DNA from: Botryococcus braunii
Lineage: Eukaryota; Chlorophyta; Trebouxiophyceae
Direction of reading: 5' to 3'
DNA length: 10,000 bases
NCBI GenBank assembly: GCA_002005505.1
Contig: KV908366.1
Span: 210,001-220,000, forward strand
Under the pieces are notes generated by a model, which saw nothing but the letters and a program-made list of their open reading frames with translations, was not told the DNA's origin and did no database searches. Position numbers and translations under genes: made by a program. Of this stretch, positions 1-9,343 are shown piece after piece (position 1 is the first letter of the stretch; each line of letters begins with the position of its first letter).

Positions 1-5
1 CCTAG

Positions 6-67
6 CGCTAGCTGGCCCTTGTCATAATAATAATTACCGCTAGCTGGCCATTATTATAACTATCAAG
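6..67. repeat. Short direct and inverted repeats at left edge
   Basis: The 12-mer CGCTAGCTGGCC occurs at 6-17 and again at 38-49, a period of 32 bases. The AT-rich stretches between and after them, CTTGTCATAATAATAAT at 18-34 and ATTATTATAACTATCAAG at 50-67, are imperfect reverse complements, so the second 12-mer lies near the centre of a potential stem-loop. A perfect 10-bp palindrome, CTAGCGCTAG, lies at 2-11. The element may continue to the left of the window. Its origin is unknown. Confidence 0.6.
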
Positions 68-93
68 ATGGCACGGACCTATTCTCGTGTCGC

Positions 94-145
94 CTCAACT
101 AGGCACTGCGCAATATTGTGTTGGCTCAACTAGGCACTCCGCAAT
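94..145. repeat. Two-copy 21-bp direct repeat
   Basis: CTCAACTAGGCACTGCGCAAT at 94-114 is repeated at 125-145 with one substitution, at a period of 31 bases. The period is close to that of the 12-mer pair just upstream, so both may come from one degenerate 31-32 bp tandem array. Confidence 0.6.
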
Positions 146-640
146 TAATTAGAATGCTGGCAACCTCGAGGAACTCCAGCATATCATGGTTGGTGGTGTT
201 ACAAAGTATGTTGCCCAGGACAAGCAGATCTCGATTTAAGTACCGCTACACTGTCCTGGTGGCAGTTTACCAGCCAAAATTGGCATTCCAAGCGCTTTCA
301 TTGGAAACCTGTTTTCGGCTTGTTGGCGCTTCGATTTGTTGCTGTTGTATGGCATATGCCATTGTGGACCTGCAAGCAGTGCTGAAGCGGCTTCTAAGGG
401 CCTAATTAGGGGCTGAGAGCCGTGGCCTGTAGGGGGAGATGTAGGCAAAAGAAACAAGATCATTGCTGCTGTTGCAATTGTGGTCTGCCAGCTGGCCTGC
501 ATGTGCTCCCTTTCTGGGGCCGTATTTAGGGCCATCCCCGCTGCTTTGCTGCCGAAACTCGGTTTTGCGGCATTAGCAACTTTAGGAAGAAATGATGCCA
601 TCCAACCAAGACCAGCCATTGATCAGACACTCAACATCAA
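146..640. other. Unassigned region with opposing open frames
   Basis: No gene is supported here. On the + strand, the frame 417-770 is open for 117 codons and encodes a hydrophobic stretch, IIAAVAIVVCQLACMC, that could be a membrane segment. It has no start codon before that stretch, and its right half runs through the GC-rich hairpin at 641-710. On the - strand, a 127-codon frame covers 236-619. The two overlap antisense and at most one could be real. I see no convincing splice sites framing either. Confidence 0.4.
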
Positions 641-710
641 GGGCGGCACCCTAGGGGGGATGGCCTACCACGGATGGGCCCCCCGATCGGGGCCCCTCAG
701 AGGGCCGCCC
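641..710. repeat. GC-rich nested inverted repeat (hairpin/cruciform)
   Basis: An outer pair, GGGCGGCACCCT at 641-652 and AGGGCCGCCC at 701-710, is complementary apart from one unpaired A. It encloses an inner near-palindrome at 676-695 whose core CCCCGATCGGGG (681-692) is a perfect 12-bp palindrome. The whole could fold as a stable stem with an internal loop. No T-run follows, and nothing shows whether it is transcribed. Confidence 0.6.
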
Positions 711-907
711 TGCATCCAATTGTGGCGGGAGCTCCGACTCCTGCATTCAAATTCATTGTCAGCTGGCTGATGAGGACACTCGCCTTTGCCTAAGACGCTT
801 CGTGGTAGGATACTCCGCCGCGGGAACAAAGGTTTTGCTCTACGAGTTGGGAATCATCACCTACTGATTGTACGTTGGCTGTGCTGGCATTCTTAATGTA
901 AAACACC

Positions 908-985
908 ATGACCTCTGGACTCGGCCGCTTCGCCGTCGTCTCGCTTCTTATTGTGACGTCGAGTCTGCTGCATGATGTAATAGCG
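908..985 (+). CDS. Putative first exon: signal peptide of a small secreted protein
   Basis: A spliced gene is proposed with exons 908-985, 1303-1404, 1877-1990 and 2059-2079. All introns are in phase 0 and the product is about 104 residues. This exon starts at ATG 908 in good eukaryotic context (ACC before ATG, A at -3). It encodes 26 residues, beginning MTSGLGRFAVV and ending SLLHDVIA, with a hydrophobic core typical of a secretory signal. V and A at -3 and -1 satisfy the signal-peptidase rule, so the predicted cleavage site falls exactly at the splice donor GCG|GTGAGG (985/986). Unspliced, the frame runs only 14 more codons to a stop. Function unknown. An antisense open frame at 790-1101 is a competing explanation, and linkage to the next exon is inferred only from phase. 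Confidence 0.38.
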
Positions 986-1302
986 GTGAGGACCGTGATC
1001 AGTCCCAGAAAATGTAATGTGAAGTTCTGATCTGTCAAAAACCTTCCAATTAGGGTTTTAGATTGTCCGCAATGGGTAGGGGTGACGGCCACAAATGACA
1101 TGAGGAATATTCATACGTCTGTGAAGCCTCGATTTGTCCAAGCATCTTCAGAGATCTTTCAGTTTCGCTTCTCGAGAAGGTCATCATGTGGGGGTTCTCT
1201 TATCCTGCAGTCCGTTCCCCCCCCCCCCTCTTCCCACGTGACTAGGGCACCAACAGTGCGCTAATTATATGCATAGCTTAGATGTACATTTGGCTTGTAC
1301 AG

Positions 1303-1404
1303 GATCTTGAGGTCTCGACAGAGGCCAAGAGCAATTTTTTCAAAAGCCACCCCGCAATTGACCTGGACTGGGCCACTGGGACCTCCAAGATTGCCGAAGT
1401 TCTT
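1303..1404 (+). CDS. Putative internal exon, unknown protein
   Basis: The acceptor TTTGGCTTGTACAG|GATC (AG at 1301-1302) and the strong donor GTTCTT|GTGAGTGC (1404/1405) bound exactly 34 codons in phase 0. The peptide begins DLEVSTEAKSNFFKSHPAID, contains DLDWATGTSKIAEVL, and has a normal mixed composition. I do not recognise the family. If joined to the exon at 908-985, it starts the mature secreted chain. Alternatively, an in-frame ATG at 1282, just before the acceptor and after an in-frame stop, could make this a first exon (MYIWLVQDLEV...), but its start context is weaker. Confidence 0.45.
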
Positions 1405-1876
1405 GTGAGTGCACACCGTGCGACCAAAATCCGGGCAAGGATTGCCTAAAGCATGAAATTCTCAATGCCCCTAGCCAATAACTTGAAATTGAACCATTCA
1501 GCCAGCAATTTTGTCGTAACAAATGCGGGCAGCCTTTGCTTACATAAGCAGTTGTGAAGCATTTGCTGGAATTCAAATGCAGTGGAATGCAAGGCTTTAA
1601 GCATGGATTAAACAGGCATACTGGTAATCTGGCATCTAGTTGACACAGCTGTAAAATGTGAAGTAGTGGATAACCCATGTCGTTTGCACCCATTACCCTT
1701 CCTCCCTTGCACCTTGGGCTGGTCCTTGCTGTATGGCCCAGGTCCTGGATTTTAATGAATGAACACTCGCTGACTCTGCACCACTAAAACAAGAGTTTCA
1801 AGCAGCATCTTGCACAGTTGTTGTATCTGTTTGTTACCTTTTATGGGGCATGATGGTTCTTGATGCACTCCGCCAG

Positions 1877-1990
1877 GCTGGGGCCTGCCCAGAGCTACCC
1901 ACGTCAGAGGATCAAGGCTATTCGTTCATTGTTCAAAATGCTCTGCTTCAATCTCCGTCCGGCCAAAACGTCCAGCAGCCTTCACATAAG
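1877..1990 (+). CDS. Putative internal exon, unknown protein
   Basis: Acceptor CTCCGCCAG|GCTGGG (AG at 1875-1876) and donor CACATAAG|GTGAGGAC (1990/1991) bound exactly 38 codons in phase 0. The peptide begins AGACPELPTSEDQGYSFIVQ and ends NVQQPSHK. The frame is also open upstream to 1763, so an earlier acceptor at 1816-1817 is possible, though that would be out of phase with the donor at 1404. The preceding T-rich stretch (about 1818-1845) can serve as a pyrimidine tract. Family not recognised. Confidence 0.42.
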
Positions 1991-2058
1991 GTGAGGACTA
2001 CACACACAAATGCGAATTTGGCTTCAAAGTCACACCAAGGTCACCTTATCTGTTGCAG

Positions 2059-2079
2059 ACTCTAAAGAGAAAACGATAG
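2059..2079 (+). CDS. Putative terminal exon (basic tail TLKRKR, stop)
   Basis: After a 68-bp intron (1991-2058) ending in the good acceptor CCTTATCTGTTGCAG, the phase-0 frame reads TLKRKR and then TAG at 2077-2079. A short basic C-terminus is plausible, but a six-codon exon is weak evidence alone. It is supported by the quality of both splice sites and by matching phase. No clear polyadenylation signal was identified downstream; a TGTAAC lies at about 2103. Confidence 0.33.
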   Translation, partial: TLKRKR

Positions 2080-2289
2080 TTTAGTAATCATACAAGGCCG
2101 ATTGTAACACATGCTTACATGTCTGCTCTTGGAGGCTTGGTTTTTTCTACATCTTGCTGGTTTCTGATGAATATGAGCTTGAAAGTGCTGGGTTTGCCCT
2201 TTTGTACTCCTGCCGTTGTCCAGACAGTTGCAGCTCCTCTCGGTTATTACGTTGGCCGAAGTCATCCCCCCCCTCTCTCGCTCTCTCAG

Positions 2290-2447
<158 letters not shown>

Positions 2448-2448
2448 C

Positions 2449-2587
2449 CCGTACCGTCGCAAAATATTGACCCAGGAATGGGGGGTCAACTTTAAAAATA
2501 TTCCGATTTCCCGCAGGGAAGGGGAAAATAACGGGATTTTTTGGGGGGTCAAAATAAAAATATGGGCCAATATTTGCGACGGTACGG
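2449..2587 (+). mobile_element. MITE-like TIR element, copy A
   Basis: This 139-bp non-coding element has terminal inverted repeats. The left end begins CCGTACCGTCGCAAAATATT (2449), and the right end ends TTTGCGACGGTACGG (2587). The 26- and 25-bp ends differ by one gap and one substitution. It is flanked by TA on both sides: the tract ending at 2447, with one extra C at 2448, and (TA)11 at 2588-2609. Inside, the motif GGGGGGTCAA occurs at 2480-2489 and 2543-2552. TA flanks and short TIRs fit a non-autonomous Tc1/mariner-type (Stowaway-like) element; the superfamily is inferred. It has no coding capacity. Confidence 0.75.
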
Positions 2588-2609
2588 TATATATATATAT
2601 ATATATATA
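2588..2609. repeat. (TA)11 tract between mirror-image elements
   Basis: A perfect 22-bp TA run forms the centre of symmetry between elements A and B. Confidence 0.95.
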
Positions 2610-2747
2610 CCGTACCGTCGCAAAATATTGGCCCATATTTTTATTTTGACCCCCCAAAAAATCCCGTTATTTTCCCCTTCCCTGCGGGATTTCGGAATAT
2701 TTTTTATGTTGACCCCCCCTTCCTGGGTCAATCTTTTGCGATGGTAC

Positions 2748-2749
<2 letters not shown>
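2610..2749 (-). mobile_element. MITE-like TIR element, copy B (inverted copy of A)
   Basis: This 140-bp element matches the reverse complement of copy A along its whole length, with roughly eight to ten differences by eye. Its ends are CCGTACCGTCGCAAAATATT at 2610 and TTTTGCGATGGTACGG ending at 2749. It is flanked by (TA)11 on the left and (TA)40 on the right. TTGACCCCCC, the complement of the GGGGGGTCAA motif, occurs at 2646-2655 and 2709-2718. A plus B form a near-perfect palindrome of about 300 bp. Confidence 0.75.

Positions 2750-2829
<80 letters not shown>
2750..2829. repeat. (TA)40 tract between elements B and C
   Basis: An uninterrupted 80-bp TA run separates two TIR ends that face each other. 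Confidence 0.95.
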
Positions 2830-3359
<530 letters not shown>

Positions 3360-3394
3360 CTTTGCGTATGCGTGTCTGCAAGTGTGAATGTGTG

Positions 3395-3560
3395 AGAGAG
3401 AGGGGGAAACACAGGTTGAGAAAGAGAGAGCCAGACAGAGAGGGGGGAAGAGTAAAGTTGAGAAAGTTGAGAAAGAGACACAGGAACTGAGTGTCTGAGA
3501 AAGAGAAACTTGTGTAAAGTTGAGAAAGAGAGTGGGCAGGAGGAGAGTCTGAGAATGACT
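3395..3560. repeat. Degenerate GTTGAGAAAGAGA repeats
   Basis: Irregular copies of GTTGAGAAAG occur at 3415, 3457, 3466 and 3519, within purine-rich sequence that grades from the GT array into the GA tract. No fixed period is evident. Confidence 0.55.
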
Positions 3561-3589
3561 GAGTGCAAGTGCGTGTGTCTGGGGCAGGG

Positions 3590-3989
<400 letters not shown>

Positions 3990-4019
3990 AGGGAAAGGGA
4001 GAGCGATCTTCGATCTCAG

Positions 4020-4133
4020 GCATCGGAGCCAGGAATCATGTGGCTTTGCAACCTCTGCAAGGGGCAGCCACCGTTCAGACATGCGGCCCAAAGTCACATG
4101 GGACCATGTGGGCAGCCAGATAGCATGATCCAG
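4020..4133 (+). CDS. Candidate exon with CxxC...HxxxxH pattern
   Basis: The acceptor ATCTTCGATCTCAG|GCATC (AG at 4018-4019) and a possible donor ATCCAG|GTGTGAG (4133/4134) enclose exactly 38 codons in phase 0. The peptide contains MWLCNLCKGQPPFRHAAQSH, a C-x2-C-x7-H-x4-H arrangement preceded by a tryptophan. This resembles the start of a BED-type zinc finger, common at the N-terminus of hAT transposases and related DNA-binding proteins. The spacing between the second Cys and first His is shorter than usual for BED fingers, and no neighbouring transposase exons are visible. It may be an exon, a decayed transposon fragment or chance. Confidence 0.25.
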
Positions 4134-4139
4134 GTGTGA

Positions 4140-4377
4140 GCGCTGCAGGTTCTTTGGTCCGAGGCGGACAGGGACGGCTGTGCGATGGCGACTGGCTGCA
4201 ATGGCCAGTTGACGGTGAAAGTGTGCGGCCCGAAGAAATCTTCCCATGCCCTGGGGCTGGCTACGGCCTCAGGCTTCCCTCGAGCTGCAAAGATGCCTCC
4301 AAAGGTTTCCCGCTCTTTGGCCCACCGGAACCACTCCAGGCCCTCCAAGGCCCTGCCCTCTGGAAAGCTCACCCTGG
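4140..4377 (+). CDS. Candidate exon ending at a consensus donor
   Basis: CACCCTGG|GTAAGTGA at 4377/4378 is one of the best splice donors in the window. A good acceptor, TTTTTGTATTCACAG (AG at 4458-4459), follows after 82 bp. Two frames are open across this junction. One (ATG 4185) gives a basic peptide, including KALPSGKLTL, that would continue about 37 codons past the junction to a stop near 4580. The other uses ATG 4246. The correct frame and the upstream boundary cannot be decided, and the product is not recognised. The phase-1 donor would also be compatible with the Stig1-like exon at 6524, but that is only a formal possibility. Confidence 0.22.
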
Positions 4378-4504
4378 GTAAGTGACCCTGCTTTTCTATC
4401 ATCACGATCTAATTCTTCCGCTGCGTTGGACACATCCAATTAAGTTTTTGTATTCACAGACAATCACCAGTCTCGATTTTCTAGAGGACATTTTCCTACC
4501 ACCT

Positions 4505-4620
4505 CGGAGAAGGCAGAGCTGGGTGAGCCCCCTTTGAACCTTCTCCCTGCCAGTCAAAATAAAAGTAGTGCGGGGTGAGGGCCGCTAGGAGGTTTCTTGA
4601 GGATTCGTTGCCCGTAAAAG

Positions 4621-4653
<33 letters not shown>

Positions 4654-4860
4654 AAAAAAAAAGAAAAAAAAGGGGGGGGGGGGGAAGGGGGAAGAAGGAA
4701 AAAAGGGGGGGTGCTGGAGAAGGGGCACTTTGAGAGTTCTTGAGGAACCTTCCCACCCCCTTGTAAAGAAAGTATTGCTGGGGTAGAGGCCTATCGTATT
4801 TCTTGGAAAAGTAGTGCTGTGTAAGGGCTCCTTTGCGGTTTAGTTCCTACCTCATAAGAG
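4505..4860. repeat. Degenerate repeats around a poly-A/poly-G tract
   Basis: A motif like GTGCTGTGTAAGGGCTCCTT, followed by GGTTTCTTGAGGA-like sequence, recurs in diverged form near 4518, 4570, 4713, 4776 and 4816, at irregular spacing. Between the second and third copies sits a long A-run (4625-4671, interrupted by two Gs), passing directly into 13 Gs (4672-4684) and more purines. There is no clear SINE structure such as Pol III A and B boxes. No gene is seen between 4460 and 5280. Confidence 0.45.
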
Positions 4861-5280
4861 TAAACAACATGGAGTACGGGCCCCCAGGTTGCATGATGTG
4901 GATTAACTCAAGCTGTCATAATGTTTCTCCCCTGTTTCTTGTGTTCGTTCTGGAAAAGACAAACACCAAGGCCATTTGGAACTCCTCTGTCTGTTCCCCG
5001 CCACAACTCGCCCCTCACATCCAGGAAACGAGGCCGGCAGTGGGTGGCGCCAGCGCAGAGAACAAGGACCATGCCGCATAATCATTCTTCTTGCGGTTGT
5101 GGGCAGAAAGCTGGCTTGAAATTACGTTTGTCTGAATGGAAGGCCCAAAGCCCCCAGCACCTAGGCAGTCACATAAGCTCATGTGAGGTGGCTCGAAGGA
5201 AACGTCAATTGTGACACAGCATTGCAGACGAGGGTCCTGTCCCCTGAGTAGGCAGGCTGATGCTCCTCCCCATCCGCCCC

Positions 5281-5299
5281 CCTCCTCTCCCTCTCTCTC

Positions 5300-5330
<31 letters not shown>

Positions 5331-5333
5331 TCT

Positions 5334-5424
<91 letters not shown>

Positions 5425-5434
5425 TGTGTGTGTG
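5281..5434. repeat. Compound microsatellite (CT)n-(GT)n
   Basis: CT-rich sequence with a few CC and TT interruptions runs to 5380, with a perfect run from about 5340. It switches exactly to (GT)n at 5381-5417 and, after one GG slip, continues to 5434. Pyrimidine-rich CCCTCC sequence follows to about 5490. Confidence 0.95.
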
Positions 5435-5647
5435 TCCCTCTCTCTCCCCTCCCCTCCTCCCCCTTCCCTCCCTCCCTCCACTCCTCTTTGCATTGCATGC
5501 ATGCTGCGCACCCCCCCCCCCCCACCACACACACAAGACCAAGGAGGTGGGGGGGGGAGGGAGATACGATGCGTGCGGGGGTGCTGCACATGTACGCCTG
5601 AGAGTGCACATGCATGTGCGTGTGTAAAATCACCTTCCTGCTTTCAG

Positions 5648-5746
5648 TACAGGCAGCAAACGGAAGGGGTTGGGGCACAGATGGGTGCGAAGCGATTGGC
5701 GGCCGTTTGTTTCGACGCGGATGAGCAGCCTTATTGCGCGACTTAG
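5648..5746 (+). CDS. Candidate terminal exon, unknown protein
   Basis: A very good acceptor, ATCACCTTCCTGCTTTCAG (AG at 5646-5647), is followed by an open frame in phase 0 ending at TAG 5744-5746. The peptide contains GAKRLAAVCFDADEQPYCAT just before the stop and has ordinary composition, unlike the repeat-derived frames around it. No matching upstream exon was found, and the family is not recognised. A second AG five bases downstream (5652) would shift the phase. Confidence 0.22.
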   Translation, partial: YRQQTEGVGAQMGAKRLAAVCFDADEQPYCAT

Positions 5747-5863
5747 CCTGGACCCCCAGACATGCGGCTGCTGCAGCACCAACTGTGCGGAGACCGATAC
5801 CCCGCTGCATTAATGGGGTCTGTGATGGTACCGCCGCCGCCTCTCCTCTCTCTTCTCTTCTCT

Positions 5864-5887
5864 TGTGTGTGTGTGTGTGTGTGTGTG

Positions 5888-5936
<49 letters not shown>

Positions 5937-5952
5937 GTTTGTGTAGTGTGTT

Positions 5953-5990
<38 letters not shown>

Positions 5991-6026
5991 TTTGGAGTGT
6001 GTGTGTGTCTGTGTGTCTGTCTCTCA

Positions 6027-6059
<33 letters not shown>

Positions 6060-6142
6060 TCTCTCTCTCTCTCTTCTCTCTTTCTTTTTTTTTTTGTTTT
6101 GTTGTGTGTGTTGTGTGTGTGTGTGTGTATGTGTGTGTGTGT
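5864..6142. repeat. Compound microsatellite (GT)n-(CT)n-(GT)n
   Basis: GT arrays at 5864-5939 and 5955-5990 are followed by CT-rich sequence at about 6020-6081. Within it, a CTCTCTCTCTCTT unit of about 17 bases is repeated three times (around 6032-6080). T-rich sequence and a second GT array (about 6103-6142) follow. The Cys-Val and Ser-Leu frames are artefacts. Confidence 0.95.
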
Positions 6143-6189
6143 TGACCTACCAGCACTAGGTAACACATGCAGTATGAAACACAACCAGT

Positions 6190-6442
6190 AAGGAAGGCAA
6201 GCAGGAAGCAACAGATGCAGTCAGCAAGGCAAGCAGTAAGCATCGCAAGGGGTCAGCAAGACCGACAGCCGTCAGCCGACCTTGGGCCGTGTTGGTCGTC
6301 AGACGCTGTGGTTAAAAATTCCTTTTAGATATCCTTCCATCAATTTTACACCCAGCTGGAAGCATCACACGCACCCCGCAGCGAGCAAGGCACACAGTAA
6401 GCATCGAAAGCACTGAGCAAGGCACGCAGTGAGCTACACAAG
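6190..6442. repeat. Degenerate 32-bp minisatellite, two clusters
   Basis: Units of the form AGCAAGGCAAGCAGTAAGCA followed by TCG(C/A)AAG occur at about 6190, 6223, 6384 and 6416, with a decayed partial copy at 6255. Adjacent units are 32-33 bp apart. The two clusters are separated by about 130 bp of unrelated sequence (6270-6375) in which I see no gene. The array lies just upstream of the acceptor of the first Stig1-like exon. Confidence 0.7.
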
Positions 6443-6523
6443 AATTAAAGGTGGGACGTTAGCACAGGCTTCAGTCTAACAGCTGAGGCAAGGCGGTGAG
6501 TCTGGGTGCTTGTGGGATTGCAG

Positions 6524-6670
6524 CCTGCCCACCAGAAGCGCCAGACCTCTGTACCTGGGACAACGGCTCCTGGTGTGTGGATCTGGAGACTGCAGCAACA
6601 AACTGTGGAGATTGCGACACTGCGTGCACGGTAACGGGCATCGAAATATGTGAAGCTGGAGTCTGCAACT
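6524..6670 (+). CDS. Stig1-like cysteine-rich module, exon 1 of pair
   Basis: This exon is bounded by the acceptor TGCTTGTGGGATTGCAG (AG at 6522-6523, with a CTAAC branch-point-like motif at about 6476) and the donor CAACT|GTAAGC (6670/6671). It is 147 bp, phase 1 at both ends. The module has eight cysteines, starts CPPEAPDLC and carries the core CVDLETAATNCGDCDTAC, then a C-x4-C near the end. The core C(V/I)D-x6-NCGxC-x3-C is typical of Stig1 (stigma-specific protein 1) family repeats, which are secreted cysteine-rich modules in plants with homologues in algae and bacteria. Unspliced, the frame runs on into poly-C and low-complexity sequence, which supports the donor. Preceding exons and a signal peptide were not identified. 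Specific ligand or role unknown. Confidence 0.72.
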
Positions 6671-8051
<1,381 letters not shown>

Positions 8052-8198
8052 CCTGTCCAGATTCAACTGTACCGGATCTGTGCCCGGTGGGAGACAATAA
8101 CGAGGGGGTATGCGTTGATTTCATGGCGGATCCTCAAAATTGCGGCGCCTGTGACAATGTGTGCCCGGATCCGGGAATATGTAGCGGCGGCGAGTGCG
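8052..8198 (+). CDS. Stig1-like cysteine-rich module, exon 2 of pair
   Basis: Acceptor ACTTTTGGAAACAG (AG at 8050-8051) and donor GAGTGCG|GTACGT (8198/8199) bound 147 bp, phase 1 at both ends, the same size and phase as the exon at 6524. The module starts CPDSTVPDLC and carries CVDFMADPQNCGACDNVC, then PDPGICSGGEC, giving eight cysteines. The 18-residue core matches the first module at nine positions, including every cysteine and the NCG triplet, and both modules have PDLC near the start. This is the expected pattern for exon duplication of a disulphide-bonded extracellular module. The canonical D-x-x-NCGxC pattern is better conserved here than in the first module. Very likely part of the same secreted protein. 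Confidence 0.75.
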
Positions 8199-8319
8199 GT
8201 ACGTCCCGCGCCACTAACCCATGTGCCTCGTGCTCCTCGCAAGCCTAATTGGCTTGAAAAGTCAAGTCGTGTCTGCGCACTGCTGGTTAAGGACCCTTCA
8301 GTACCAAAATCTCAGCGTT

Positions 8320-8569
8320 TCAGCATGGGATTTCCCACTCATCGTCCTTGCCTGCTTGAAGATTTCAGCATGTGCTTCCGTACTCATCTTTCTTGCCTGC
8401 TTGAGAATTCCAGCACGAGGTTCCCCCACTCATCATCGTTCTCGCCTGCTTGTGGATTCCAGCACGTGGTTTTCCCCTTCATCCTTCTTGCCTGCTTGTG
8501 GGTTCCAGCATGTGCCGCCCCGCCCCCCCCCCCCCCCCCCACCCCATCGTTCTTGCCTGCTTGTGGCCC
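8320..8569. repeat. 45-bp tandem minisatellite, about five copies
   Basis: Units of the form CCAGCATGTG...TTCCCACTCATCGTTCTTGCCTGCTTG begin at 8320, 8365, 8410, 8459 and 8505, at 45, 45, 49, 46 and 65 bp. Each ends in CTTGCCTGCTTG or a one-base variant. The fifth unit is lengthened by an 18-base C-run (8523-8540). The array lies inside the predicted intron 8199-8829. A frame through it is open because 45 is a multiple of three, which explains the ORFs there. Confidence 0.85.
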
Positions 8570-8829
8570 TCCCATCTTCTGCTCTGCTTTTTTGTCCTTG
8601 GTGTTATCATCGGCTCCCACCCGCTTTCACAACCAGCTTTCCTCTATGTCGCTCTCAATGTCCTCCGTCACCCCCCCCCCCCCGCCCTCCGAACCGCTAC
8701 TCCTGTAACATGATCACCCAAGCGACTCTGTCACAGAGACGTGAATTCTGATTCACCCTCCACTCGGCGTGGAAGGGAAGGGACATGCCGCCATGAAACA
8801 CTGCCTTACACTTTTCCCTAACACTACAG

Positions 8830-8855
8830 GTCCTCTCCCTGAGGCTGCCTTCTGA
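8830..8855 (+). CDS. Putative terminal exon of the Stig1-like gene
   Basis: The acceptor CACTTTTCCCTAACACTACAG (AG at 8828-8829) includes a CTAAC branch-point consensus and a pyrimidine tract. Joined in phase 1 to the donor at 8198, it reads G-PLPEAAF and then TGA at 8853-8855, so the protein would end soon after the second module (...SGGEC-GPLPEAAF). The predicted intron is 631 bp. An alternative, also phase-compatible, last exon starts at 9344. Confidence 0.42.
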
Positions 8856-9343
8856 CCACTCCCACCCACATGAAAATTTATTGAGCGTCAGGTGTTGAGG
8901 AGTGTTGCAATCCTTCCCCGCCTCCTGGTCCTCCCTCTACTGGTTGTTGCTTGTCGTCGTTCTCCTTTTCTGCCCCTTCTTCCTCATCACCCTATCCTCA
9001 TTCGCCCCATGGATCCAAAACACTCATTTCCTTGCTCCACAATTTACTGGTCCAAATGCATTAGCAGCAAGCCCTAAATTCGTGCATGCCTAGTCTGTGA
9101 GAGCTCCAACGCTTTAAATATGCGCAGAGTTGTTTCAGGTTAGCATAAACCCCATCACGATCTGGGCCTCTTGCGCTTGGAAATCCTCTTCCTTGGAAGG
9201 CTCTCATATTTCCTTCCTCTTTTTATCCTTTTTTCGTTTTCTTTTTCTTCCCTCCCGCCCCTTTTCTTTTCCAGTCCCTTTTTCGGAATCCCCCCCCCCC
9301 CCCTTTGAAAGAAAGAAGATTGCCTCGACAGGTTTCCTTGCAG
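8856..9343. other. Pyrimidine-rich region, no gene recognised
   Basis: If the terminal exon at 8830 is right, this begins with the 3' UTR. No AATAAA is seen near; AAAATTTATTGAG lies at about 8873. The rest is C/T-rich with a 14-base C-run at 9290-9303. Short open frames occur but have no supporting splice signals or recognisable products. Confidence 0.4.

Noticed and set aside
4903..5214. Opposing open frames around 4833-5214, including a short hydrophobic start at 4921
   Set aside because: Neither strand shows a convincing product or matched splice sites. The hydrophobic stretch is short, and charged residues follow it immediately.
5750..5830. Cysteine-rich fragment near 5760 (CGCCSTNC)
   Set aside because: It lacks the NCGxC core, hits a stop soon after and has only a weak acceptor, so it is not a third Stig1-like module.
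8115..8751. Open frames of about 176-197 codons through the 45-bp minisatellite
   Set aside because: Two frames are open together because the repeat unit is a multiple of three. They are not the frame of the cysteine-rich exon, and they end in proline runs from poly-C.
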